Assembly: GCA_025463425.1 (NCBI GenBank)
Contig: JAOBWQ010000020.1
Span: forward strand, 1 to 39,026
Origin: Ilumatobacteraceae bacterium
GTDB taxonomy: Bacteria; Actinomycetota; Acidimicrobiia; Acidimicrobiales; Ilumatobacteraceae
Reading direction: 5' to 3'
Length of the DNA stretch: 39,026 bases
The translations under genes were made by a program, and so were the position numbers. Positions 17,641 to 26,287 of this stretch are shown here, piece after piece; within the stretch, counting starts at the first letter, position 1; each line of letters opens with the position of its first letter. Under the pieces are notes generated by a model that was not told the origin of the DNA, made no database searches, and saw nothing but the letters and a program-made list of their open reading frames with translations.

Positions 17641-18582
17641 ATGGCTGAGCAGGACACACCGGCGACCGGGATGCGGTTCGCAGGACAGGTCGCGGTGGTC
17701 ACCGGCGGCGCGCGCGGGATCGGGCGGGAGTACTCGCTGCTGCTCGCCGCCGAGGGCGCCAGCGTCGTCGTCAACGATCTCGGCGGGGATCGTGCCGGCG
17801 TCGGCGCGGATCCGGGCGAGGCTCAGCGCGTGGTCGACGAGATCACCTCGGCCGGCGGCATTGCCGTCGCCGACGGGCACGACGTGGCCCTCGACGGTGC
17901 CGGGGTGATCGCCACCGCGCTGGCCCAGTTCGGACGGATCGACCTCGTCGTCAACAACGCGGGCATCTCCGGTGGCGGTCGCCTCGACCAGATCCCTCCA
18001 GCGGACTTCGATCGGATGCTCGCGGTCCATCTGGGCGGCACGCTGGCGGTCTGCAGAGCGGCGTGGCCGCACCTCCGTGCACAGGGCTTCGGGCGGGTCG
18101 TGAACACGTCGTCGGCATCGGTCTTCGGCCTCGGCGGCACCAGCGCCTACATCACCGCAAAGGCGGCCATCTTCGGGCTGACTCGGGCGATCGCTCGCGA
18201 TGGCATCGGTGATGGCATCGTCGTCAACGCGGTCATGCCCTCGGCGTACTCACGCCTGACCGCGCAGAGCCCGGAGTTCGCTCCGGTGATGGAGGCCGGC
18301 TTCCCGGCCGGGCGAATCGCGCCGTTCGTCGGCGCGCTCCTGGCGCGCGAGGTGCCATGCCACGGCGAGACGTTCGTGGTCGGTGGTGGCCGGGCGGCGC
18401 GCGTCGTCCTGGCCACGGTGCCCGGGATGATCGACATCTCCACGATCGACGACTGCCTGCAGCGGTTCGACGATGCGATGTCGCTGGATGATCTGTTCGT
18501 GCCGGCTGATGCCGTCGCTGCCGTCGTCTACGAATGCCAGCGGATCGGTCTCGACCTGTCCGCGTTCGCTGCCGCCGACTGA
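17641..18582 (+). CDS. Short-chain dehydrogenase/reductase family protein
   Basis: VAVVTGGARGIGREY, NNAGISG, SSASVFGLGGTSAYITAKAA motifs. Confidence 0.9.
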   Translation: MAEQDTPATGMRFAGQVAVVTGGARGIGREYSLLLAAEGASVVVNDLGGDRAGVGADPGEAQRVVDEITSAGGIAVADGHDVALDGAGVIATALAQFGRIDLVVNNAGISGGGRLDQIPPADFDRMLAVHLGGTLAVCRAAWPHLRAQGFGRVVNTSSASVFGLGGTSAYITAKAAIFGLTRAIARDGIGDGIVVNAVMPSAYSRLTAQSPEFAPVMEAGFPAGRIAPFVGALLAREVPCHGETFVVGGGRAARVVLATVPGMIDISTIDDCLQRFDDAMSLDDLFVPADAVAAVVYECQRIGLDLSAFAAAD

Positions 18583-18656
18583 ACCCCGCGAAGCACGACG
18601 GCTGAGCGGCGGGCGCTCGGCTCTGATCGCCGCGCCATCGGTGGCCCCGGAGGACG

Positions 18657-18686
18657 TTCGGAGAACTTCGGAGGAAGTTCGGAGAA
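18657..18686 (+). repeat. Three direct repeats of TTCGGAG(G)AA spaced 10-11 bp upstream of the cupredoxin gene
   Basis: TTCGGAGAA 18657-18665; TTCGGAGGAA 18667-18676; TTCGGAGAA 18678-18686. Confidence 0.8.
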
Positions 18687-18719
18687 GTTTGCATCCGCAT
18701 TCGATCCGGCGCCGAAAGA

Positions 18720-19208
18720 GTGGCAATGAACATCCGCACCGCCCTTCCTGCCCTCGTGGCAACCATCGGCTTGGCCGCCTTCACGGCCGGCTGCAGCAGC
18801 GACAGCAAGAGCGCCGCGACCACGGCTGCGCCGGTCACCACCGCCGCTCCGGCCGCAACGACGGCAGCGACAGCTGCGCCGACGACTGCTGCCACGACCG
18901 CTCCGGCAGCCTCCTCCGCCGACACGACGGCCGGGTCCACCGCGTCGAGTGGTGCGGCGACCGGCGGGTCCGCCGTCGCCATCGCAGGTTTCAAGTTCGG
19001 CCCGCCCGAGATCGATGTCAAGGTCGGGGACACGGTCACCTGGACCAACAACGACAAGCAGCCCCACACCGCGACGTCGGCGGGCGCATTCGACACCGGC
19101 AGCATCGCCCCTGGCGCGACCGGCACAGCGACCTTCAGCAAGGCGGGCACGTTCGAGTACATCTGCTCGTTCCACCCCTTCATGAAGGGCAAGGTCGTCG
19201 TCAGCTGA
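18720..19208 (+). CDS. Exported lipoprotein with plastocyanin/amicyanin-like cupredoxin domain
   Basis: Lipobox-like TAGCSSD, Thr/Ala linker, PHTAT and YICSFHPFMKG (C-x2-H-x2-M) type-1 copper ligands; start could be 18726. Confidence 0.88.
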   Translation: MAMNIRTALPALVATIGLAAFTAGCSSDSKSAATTAAPVTTAAPAATTAATAAPTTAATTAPAASSADTTAGSTASSGAATGGSAVAIAGFKFGPPEIDVKVGDTVTWTNNDKQPHTATSAGAFDTGSIAPGATGTATFSKAGTFEYICSFHPFMKGKVVVS

Positions 19209-19279
19209 GCTCTGCCGACGATCGGACCATCAACCCCACCCAGCTCCAAACCACCCAGCCTGAACAACAAGGAGACAGC

Positions 19280-20005
19280 ATGCAGATCACCTCACGAGAG
19301 TTCCAGGCGCTTGCCGCCGACGTCGATGACCTCCACAACGAGAGCATGAAGACGTTCGCCGAAGAGACCGCAGAACTCCACCTGGACGCCTACAAGGCCT
19401 CCCGCCGTACCTTCATGGCCGGCTCGGCCGGCCTGGTCGGGGCCGTTGCGATCGGCAGCGCACTCGTGCTCCCCGGCCTTTCCCAGCGGGTTGCTGCGGC
19501 CGGTCTCGACGACAAGACGATCGCCGGCTACGCCCAGAGCGTCGAGCTCGCGGCCGTCGCCGTCTACACGATGGCGGCGCCGCTGCTCACCTCGGCCACG
19601 TTGCCCGTCGCGCAGATGTTCCTGGCCCACCACCAGGCCCACGCCGACGCGTTTGGCGCGGTCGCCGGCGACAAGGCGGTCAAGGCCCCCAACGCCAAGC
19701 TCGTTGCCGCAGTCGGCCCCACGCTGGCCGGGTTGAAGACCGAAGCCGATGCGCTCGGGTTCGCCTTCGTGCTCGAGGGCCAGGCGGCGTACACCTACGC
19801 TGCGGCGCTCACGCTCTTGCAGGATCCGGCCTACGCCGCGGCCACCGCGACGATCCTGCCGATCGAGGCGCAGCACCAGACGGTGCTGGGCATCGCCCTC
19901 GGCAAGAAGGTCACCGATGTCTTCCCGACCGGTGCCTTCGAATCTTCCGCCCTCGGCGATGGCACCGATCCGCTCAAGGGTCTCGACCCGGCGACCTTCG
20001 GCTGA
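19280..20005 (+). CDS. Tat-exported ferritin-like domain protein
   Basis: SRRTFMAGSAGLVGAVAIGSALVL signal; E...HHQAH...E...EAQH diiron-type ligand pattern; SD AAGGAGAC. Confidence 0.85.
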   Translation: MQITSREFQALAADVDDLHNESMKTFAEETAELHLDAYKASRRTFMAGSAGLVGAVAIGSALVLPGLSQRVAAAGLDDKTIAGYAQSVELAAVAVYTMAAPLLTSATLPVAQMFLAHHQAHADAFGAVAGDKAVKAPNAKLVAAVGPTLAGLKTEADALGFAFVLEGQAAYTYAAALTLLQDPAYAAATATILPIEAQHQTVLGIALGKKVTDVFPTGAFESSALGDGTDPLKGLDPATFG

Positions 20006-20034
20006 TCCCGAACTCCACGAAAGGACGATGACTC

Positions 20035-20949
20035 ATGAGCAACAATGACCTCAACAACGAAGAGATCCGCCGCCAGCTGCGTTCCATCGATGCGATGAAC
20101 AAGGAGGCGATGCCGATGTGGCGCAATGCCCTCACCCGGATGTTCGGTGACCCCAACATGTCGACGGACGACAAGGCGGCGCTCCTCGGCGTGCCGGCCC
20201 CTGGTCGCCGCGACATCTTCAAGATGGGCGGTGCCGCGATCGCCGGTGCCGCGCTGCTGGCAGCCTGCGGCAGCGACGACAAGAAGTCGGCCACCACGAC
20301 GGCATCCACCGTTGCGCCGACCACGAGCGTGGCCAGCACGACTGCGGCAACCACGGCGGCCACCACGGGTGCGACGACGCCCGCCACAGAGGGATCCACG
20401 GCGGCGACCGAGGGCTCCACGGCCACCACCGACGGCGGCGGCAACATGGACCTGACGCTGGCCAAGACGGCAGCGTCGCTGGAGAAGCTGGCCGTCGACG
20501 TCTACGGCACCGCTGCGGCGCTGCTCACCACCCCGGCCGTGCTCGACGCAGCGAAGCTGTTCGCCGGGCACCACCAGATGCACCTCGATGCGCTGAACGG
20601 CGTCATCACCGGTGCCGGTGGCAAGGCGGTCACCGAGCAGAACAAGGCAGTGTTCAACGCGCTCATCAAGCCGTCACTGGACAAGGCCAAGAGCGAGTCG
20701 GACGCCCTGATGATCGCAGTGGCCCTGGAAGAGGCAGCGGCGCAGACCTACACCTTCGCCGGCGGTGCGCTCTCCACCCCGGAGCTGCGCTCGACGATCA
20801 TGACGATCGGCGGCGTCGAAGCCCGCCATGCGGCAGTCCTGCGCATGGTCGCCCTGGCGATGACCCCGTTCGACGTGTTCCCCGACAAGCGGGCCTTCTT
20901 CCCCGGCGACAACCCGCTGGCTGCGATCGATGGTGCACTCATCAGCTGA
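20035..20949 (+). CDS. Exported ferritin-like lipoprotein (paralogue of preceding)
   Basis: GRRDIFKMGGAAIAGAALLAACGSDD (Tat/lipobox-like), Thr/Ala linker, E...HHQMH...EE...EARH pattern. Confidence 0.85.
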   Translation: MSNNDLNNEEIRRQLRSIDAMNKEAMPMWRNALTRMFGDPNMSTDDKAALLGVPAPGRRDIFKMGGAAIAGAALLAACGSDDKKSATTTASTVAPTTSVASTTAATTAATTGATTPATEGSTAATEGSTATTDGGGNMDLTLAKTAASLEKLAVDVYGTAAALLTTPAVLDAAKLFAGHHQMHLDALNGVITGAGGKAVTEQNKAVFNALIKPSLDKAKSESDALMIAVALEEAAAQTYTFAGGALSTPELRSTIMTIGGVEARHAAVLRMVALAMTPFDVFPDKRAFFPGDNPLAAIDGALIS

Positions 20950-20975
20950 CCTCCCCCTGCAGCTGAGCAGAGTGT

Positions 20976-21001
20976 CGAGCCCCGGCTTCGGCCGGGGCTC
21001 G
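20976..21001 (+). terminator. Strong hairpin terminator of the cupredoxin-ferritin operon
   Basis: Perfect 11-bp stem CGAGCCCCGGC-TTCG-GCCGGGGCTCG with TTCG loop; no long T-tract follows. Confidence 0.75.
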
Positions 21002-21021
21002 TTCGCGTACAATCTCCGCCC

Positions 21022-22656
21022 ATGAGCAGCGTCAACGTGTCGGATCTCGAGTACGCACCGCCGGGGGCCGATTCGTTGTTCTTCGACGTCAGCTTCGGCG
21101 TCGCGCCGGGCGAGCACGCGGCGTTGGTCGGGGCGAACGGTGTCGGCAAGAGCACGATCCTGCGCATCCTCAGCGGCGAGCTGGAGGCCGATGACGGCGA
21201 GTTCGCGGTGGGCGGCTCGATGCTGTCGATGACCCAGGACGTCGGCATGTCGCGTCCTCAGGACACGCTGCGCGAGATGTTGATCGAGGTCGCCCCGGGA
21301 GCGCTGCGCACGGCCGGTCGGGTGCTGGTGGCGGCCGAGCGCGGACTGCTCGACGGCACCGACGACGGCATGGGCTACGCCACGGCGCTCACCGACTGGG
21401 GCGATCTGGGTGGCTACGAACTGGAGATGCGCTGGGAAGCCGCCGCCCGCCGCAGCGTGAAGACACCGATCGACGACTTCTCCACTCGACTGGTGTCCGA
21501 GCTGTCCGGCGGCGAGCGCAAGCGGCTCGTGCTCGACCTGCTGCTGACCTCCAACGCGGACGTTCTGCTGCTCGACGAGCCCGACAACTACCTCGACATC
21601 CCGACCCGCGGGTGGCTCGAAGAGCAGATCCGCACCAGCAAGTCGACGATCCTGATGGTCAGCCACGACCGCACCCTGCTCGAGCGGGTGGCCACCAAGA
21701 TCGTGGTGATCGAAGGCTCCGGCTGCTGGGTCCACGGCGGCTCGTACCGCACGTTTCCCGAGGCGCGCGCCAAGCGCCAGGAGCTGCTCGGCGATGCCGT
21801 GAAGCGGTGGAACGATGAGGAACGTCGTCTCTTCCAGCACATGAAGATCATGAAGCAGCGTGCTGCGCAGAACTTCAAGAACGCCACCAAAGCCAACGCT
21901 GCTGAGACGCGGTGGGAGAAGTTCGTCGCTGTCGGCCCGCCCCCACCGCCCGTGCCGAACCAACAGATCCACGTTCGCCTGCGCGGTGCCGATTCGGCAC
22001 GACGGGTCGCCCAGATCCAGGACGTCTCGATCGGCGACCTCTTCCTGCCGTTCTCCGACGAGATCCACTTCGGCGAGCGCCTGGGCCTGATCGGTCCGAA
22101 CGGCACCGGCAAGAGCCATCTCCTCGGCGCTTTGGCCGGCAGCGCAGTTCCGGACCACGGCACGATCAGCTTCGGGCCACGCACGTCGGTCGGCGTGTTC
22201 ACCCAGATCAACGACCGGGCCGACTTCCGCGGCCGAACCTGCTTCGAGATCGCCCGCGACCGTCTGCACGACGACGAGCGTTCGATGAAGTCGCTCGCCC
22301 GCTACGGCTTGGTCAACAACGCCCGCCAGGAGTTCCAGACCTTGTCGGGTGGTCAGAAGGCGCGGCTGGAGATCCTCTGCCTCGAGCTCGAAGGTCACAA
22401 CGTGCTCCTGCTCGACGAGCCGACCGACAACCTCGACATCGAATCGTCGGAAGCGCTCGAGCAAGCCCTCGACGGATTCCAGGGAACCGTGGTGGCGGTC
22501 AGCCACGACCGCACCTTCTTGTCGACGTTCGACCGGTTCTTGATGATCACCGACGACGGCGAGGTCTACGGGCTCCCCGACTACGAGATCGCGATGGCCG
22601 GCCTGGCCAAGCCCGATCAGCTGGCCTCGCTGCGCCTCGCCAAGGTGCTGACGTGA
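21022..22656 (+). CDS. ABC-F family ATPase
   Basis: Two Walker A motifs (GANGVGKST, GPNGTGKSH), two signature motifs (LSGGERKRL, LSGGQKARL), no TM domain. Confidence 0.92.
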   Translation: MSSVNVSDLEYAPPGADSLFFDVSFGVAPGEHAALVGANGVGKSTILRILSGELEADDGEFAVGGSMLSMTQDVGMSRPQDTLREMLIEVAPGALRTAGRVLVAAERGLLDGTDDGMGYATALTDWGDLGGYELEMRWEAAARRSVKTPIDDFSTRLVSELSGGERKRLVLDLLLTSNADVLLLDEPDNYLDIPTRGWLEEQIRTSKSTILMVSHDRTLLERVATKIVVIEGSGCWVHGGSYRTFPEARAKRQELLGDAVKRWNDEERRLFQHMKIMKQRAAQNFKNATKANAAETRWEKFVAVGPPPPPVPNQQIHVRLRGADSARRVAQIQDVSIGDLFLPFSDEIHFGERLGLIGPNGTGKSHLLGALAGSAVPDHGTISFGPRTSVGVFTQINDRADFRGRTCFEIARDRLHDDERSMKSLARYGLVNNARQEFQTLSGGQKARLEILCLELEGHNVLLLDEPTDNLDIESSEALEQALDGFQGTVVAVSHDRTFLSTFDRFLMITDDGEVYGLPDYEIAMAGLAKPDQLASLRLAKVLT

Positions 22657-22666
22657 CGGTCCCAGC

Positions 22667-23521
22667 GTGACGCGGCCTGCGATCGTCGCGCTGCTCGGTG
22701 CTGGATGTCTGCTGGTCGGCTGCTCGTCCGACGCGCACGAATCGGCGGTCGCACCGTCCTCCGTCTCGACAGCGGCGTCGATCCCACCCACGTCGGCGAC
22801 GGCCGCCGTCACGCTGCCGGACGTGCCCGCTGCCACGGTCGCGGAGCCGACGACCGCGCCGCCCGCGCCGCCGACTTCGTCCGAGCCGACGACGACTGCC
22901 CCGACCACGACGGTCGCACCGGCCACGACTGTGGCACCGACCACGATCGCCGCGACCACGACGACGATCGCGACGACGACGCCGTACGGGCTGCCCGTGC
23001 CGGCGGGGGGTCCGATCGGCTACGCCCACGAGCACCACGACTACCCGGCCAGCGACGTGTTCGCCGGAGGCTGCGGGTCGCCGATCATCGCGCCGGTCAA
23101 CGGCGTCATCCTCGAGGCCCGGCGCACGGACAGCTGGGTCGCCTCGGTCGACAACCCGGCGACGCGCGGCGGGCGGTCGGTAACGATCCTCGGCGACGAC
23201 GGAGTTCGCTACTACCTGGCCCACTTCCAGGCGATCACCGACGGGATCGAGCCAGGAGTGCGGGTCACGATCGGCCAGTCACTCGGTCAGATGGGCATGA
23301 GCGGCAAGGCAGGTGCGTGCCACGTGCACTTCGCGATCTCGCCACCGTGCCCCGGCCAGGAGTGGGCCGTGCGGCGGGGCGTGATCTGGCCCTGGAAGTA
23401 CCTCGACTCGTGGCGCAAGGGCGAGCAGCTCAGCCCGGTCGGCGAGATCGAACAGTGGGTCGTCGACCACCCGACGGCCTGCGCCGACGCGATGGCCGAC
23501 CCCAACGCCGCGGACTCCTGA
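22667..23521 (+). CDS. Exported lipoprotein with M23-type (LytM) peptidase domain
   Basis: Lipobox LLVGCSS, Thr/Pro/Ala linker, HHDYPASD (HxxxD) and CHVHF (HxH) motifs; GTG start. Confidence 0.85.
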   Translation: MTRPAIVALLGAGCLLVGCSSDAHESAVAPSSVSTAASIPPTSATAAVTLPDVPAATVAEPTTAPPAPPTSSEPTTTAPTTTVAPATTVAPTTIAATTTTIATTTPYGLPVPAGGPIGYAHEHHDYPASDVFAGGCGSPIIAPVNGVILEARRTDSWVASVDNPATRGGRSVTILGDDGVRYYLAHFQAITDGIEPGVRVTIGQSLGQMGMSGKAGACHVHFAISPPCPGQEWAVRRGVIWPWKYLDSWRKGEQLSPVGEIEQWVVDHPTACADAMADPNAADS

Positions 23522-23527
23522 GCCTGC

Positions 23528-24262
23528 TCAGGGTCGGCGGTCGGCGATGGCGCCGATGCGGATCGCCTCACGCTGCTGGTCGCTGAGCGTGTCGCCGACC
23601 GCGCCCACCGCGAGGGTGGCGGCCGACCTGCTGATGCTGCCGCGGTGACGGCGGAGCAGCTCGGTGACCTCGCCCTCGGAGAGCGCGGCGGTGAGCCGGC
23701 CGAGGTCCGCCGCCATCACCTCGCACGCATCGCGGACTCGCTGGAACATCGCGATCGCGTCGGCCGGCCGGGCACCCGCTGCAACGAGATCGGCAATGAG
23801 GTCCAAGGCCGCGGGGGACCGCACCCGCCACTCACCGGGGCGACCGGCGACACGGTCGATCAAGCGTGCCTGGATCGCAGCTCGGCGCAGTGCCGGGCGA
23901 GCCAACGGCGCCAGCAGTTCGAGGAGCTGGTCCTCGGTGCAGAGCACGCTCGCTTCGTCGACCGGAACCAACGCCGCGTCCGTGCCCAGCACGCTGTGCA
24001 GCCCGCCACCTGCCTCCCAGGCTGCGAACAGGTCGCGCATGCCTGCGAGCGAGTAGCCACGATCCTGGAGTCGGGCGATGAGCGCGAGCCGATCGAGGTG
24101 CGCCGACCCGTAGTGGCCGACCCGCCCGTGACGGACGGGCGGCGGCAGCAGGACCTCGGTCTGGTACTGCCGGATGGTGCGCGAGGGGACACCGGACGCA
24201 GCCGTCAACTGGTCGATCGTGAGCTGATCGGGGGTCAGCTTCTCGGGGGTGCTCGCGGCCAT
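23528..24262 (-). CDS. MerR-family transcriptional regulator
   Basis: LTIDQLTAASGVPSRTIRQYQTEVLLPPPVRHGRVGHYGSAHLDRLALIARLQDRGYSLAGMRDL. Confidence 0.88.
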   Translation of the reverse strand: MAASTPEKLTPDQLTIDQLTAASGVPSRTIRQYQTEVLLPPPVRHGRVGHYGSAHLDRLALIARLQDRGYSLAGMRDLFAAWEAGGGLHSVLGTDAALVPVDEASVLCTEDQLLELLAPLARPALRRAAIQARLIDRVAGRPGEWRVRSPAALDLIADLVAAGARPADAIAMFQRVRDACEVMAADLGRLTAALSEGEVTELLRRHRGSISRSAATLAVGAVGDTLSDQQREAIRIGAIADRRP

Positions 24263-24291
24263 GCCGTCAGCCTAGTCCAACTCGAACTTCG

Positions 24292-24320
24292 TTGACCGTT
24301 ACAGTGTTCACTGTTATGGT
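24292..24320 (+). promoter_or_regulatory. Promoter TTGACC-17-TATGGT with embedded palindrome ACAGTG-TT-CACTGT
   Basis: -35 24292-24297, -10 24315-24320, palindrome 24301-24314, GTG start at 24327 (6 nt after the -10). Confidence 0.75.
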
Positions 24321-24326
24321 TGGCGA

Positions 24327-25355
24327 GTGCTCGACGACGACCTCCTCCGCATCCTCGCGGAGCACCTCGGCACGTCGGTGGCCTTCGCCAGCCCACCCGT
24401 GCCGCTGTCGGGTGGCTTCTGGGCGGAGATCTGGTCCTTCCAGATCACCGGCGGGCCGCCGGCGTGGGACCGACCGCTCGTCCTGCGGGTGATGCCGGAT
24501 GCGTTCGTGGCTCGCCGTGAGATCGCGGTGCAACGCGCCGTTGCCGACCTCGGCTTCCCGACGCCGCGGGTGCTGTTCGACGGCGACGATGTCGCCGTCG
24601 GCGGCGCGTTCATGGTGATGGCCAAGGCTTCCGGGACGACGCCATTGGGCGGCCTCGACCTCGGGATCTCCGGCCTGACCCAGCTGCCGCGGACGCTTCG
24701 ACGGCTCCCCGGCCTCCTCGCCTCGGTCGCAGCGCAGCTGCACGGGCTGGAGGTCGAGATAGTGGAGGAGGCCTTCGCCGGAGCCGGTGGTGTGCCCGGT
24801 GCGGATCCACGTCGCCAGGAGATCCGAGCCGCGGCGCAGACCGCCGCCGATGGGTTCGACGCGCTCGACCGGTGGTTCGACGACCACGCGCCGGCCATGG
24901 AGCGGCGGGTGGTGTCGCACGGCGATCTGCACCCGTTCAACCTGCTCGTCGACGACGGCGGGGTCACCGTGCTCGACTGGACGAACGCCAACCTGCTCCC
25001 GGCCGAGTTCGATCTCGGGTTCACGGCCGGGCTGCTGCGCTGCGCCCCGATGGCAGCTCCGCGTCCGCTGCGGCCGGTGGTCCGCAGGGTGACGGCGTGG
25101 CTGGCCGACTCGTTCGTCCGTCGCTACGAGGCGGCCCGGCCCGGATGGTCGCTCGATCCGGCCGCGTTGGCGTGGTTCGAGGCGTTGCAGCACGGGCGGT
25201 GCCTCGCCGAGGTCGCGTCGGCTCGGCGTGGCCTCAGCACCATCGTCGGCGCGGCGCACCCGTTCGAGACATCGGCCGACGCCATGCTGGCCAGGGTCCT
25301 GCGGCTGACGGGAATCAGGCTGACGTTGCCGCCGCGGCTTGCTCCAGCAGGCTGA
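24327..25355 (+). CDS. Aminoglycoside phosphotransferase-like (APH family) kinase
   Basis: VSHGDLHPFNLLVD and VLDWTNANLLPAEFDLGF catalytic motifs. Confidence 0.88.
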   Translation: MLDDDLLRILAEHLGTSVAFASPPVPLSGGFWAEIWSFQITGGPPAWDRPLVLRVMPDAFVARREIAVQRAVADLGFPTPRVLFDGDDVAVGGAFMVMAKASGTTPLGGLDLGISGLTQLPRTLRRLPGLLASVAAQLHGLEVEIVEEAFAGAGGVPGADPRRQEIRAAAQTAADGFDALDRWFDDHAPAMERRVVSHGDLHPFNLLVDDGGVTVLDWTNANLLPAEFDLGFTAGLLRCAPMAAPRPLRPVVRRVTAWLADSFVRRYEAARPGWSLDPAALAWFEALQHGRCLAEVASARRGLSTIVGAAHPFETSADAMLARVLRLTGIRLTLPPRLAPAG

Positions 25356-26217
25356 GCACGGCGGGCGCTGCTCCCCGCCAGAGGGCGGTGAGCGGCCGGG
25401 CGAGGTCGAGCCCATCGACGGCGACGGTGGCGAGCCGTCCCGTCGCGACGTCGTCGCTGACCGCCAGTTCACTCATCACCGTCGGTGCGACGCCAGCAGC
25501 GACGGCATTGCGGACAGCCGCCGTCGATGCCAGCTCCAGCACAGGTTCGACCATCCGCAGCCCGACACGGGCGAGTGCGCGCTCCAGGGTCACGCGTGTG
25601 CCGGACCCCTCCTCGCGCAGCACGAGTGGCGTCTCGGCAAGGTGACGCGGCAGCAGCATCGACCGCCGACGACGCCACGGATGATCGGGCGAGACCACGA
25701 CGACCAGCCGGTCGTGGGCGACGACTCGTGTGTGCAGACCTTGGATCGCCTCCGGCGTCTCCACGAACCCGAGACCCACGTGACCGTTGCGGACCATGTC
25801 GATGACGGCAGCCGAGTTGGCGACCGAGACCTTGATCCGCGTCTGGGGATGCCGAGCGTGCACCACGGCCAGCCATCCCGGCAGCAGCTGCTCGGCGATC
25901 GTCAGGCTGGCGGCCATCGACATCCCGGCGGTCGAGTCCTTGAGCGACTGCACGGCCCGACCCATGCGCTCGGCGTGAGCCAGGATGTCGCGAGACCACT
26001 CGACCATCGCCGCTCCGGCCGGTGTGGGCGTGCAACCCGTCGTCGATCGCTCGACCAGGAGCAGGCCGAGACGGGACTCGAGCCGAGCGATCCGCATCGA
26101 CGCGGCCGGTTGACTCACGCCGTGACGGGCGCCGGCCTGCGACAGGCTGCCGAGCTCGACCACGCTGACCAGCAACGCGAGCGCATCGAGATCGTCGAGG
26201 CCGGGCGTGACTGCCAT
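25315..26217 (-). CDS. LysR-family transcriptional regulator, YeiE-like
   Basis: LDALALLVSVVELGSLSQAGARHGVSQPAASMRIARLESRLGLLLVERS; divergent from a yeiH-like gene. Confidence 0.88.
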   Translation of the reverse strand: MAVTPGLDDLDALALLVSVVELGSLSQAGARHGVSQPAASMRIARLESRLGLLLVERSTTGCTPTPAGAAMVEWSRDILAHAERMGRAVQSLKDSTAGMSMAASLTIAEQLLPGWLAVVHARHPQTRIKVSVANSAAVIDMVRNGHVGLGFVETPEAIQGLHTRVVAHDRLVVVVSPDHPWRRRRSMLLPRHLAETPLVLREEGSGTRVTLERALARVGLRMVEPVLELASTAAVRNAVAAGVAPTVMSELAVSDDVATGRLATVAVDGLDLARPLTALWRGAAPAVLSLLEQAAAATSA

Positions 26218-26287
26218 CAGCAAACCTTATATCGTTGCGTCGTCGAGCCGTCTAGCTGCGGCGACGAAGGCGGCGCACGCTGGGGTC

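Noticed and set aside
18840-18960. Tandem-repeat or CRISPR-like array in ACG/GCC-rich linker DNA
   Set aside because: It encodes Ala/Thr-rich protein linkers; no regular repeat-spacer structure.
20674-22959. 761-aa minus-strand ORF opposite ABC-F
   Set aside because: Shadow frame; no motif, and the ABC-F motifs are unambiguous on the + strand.
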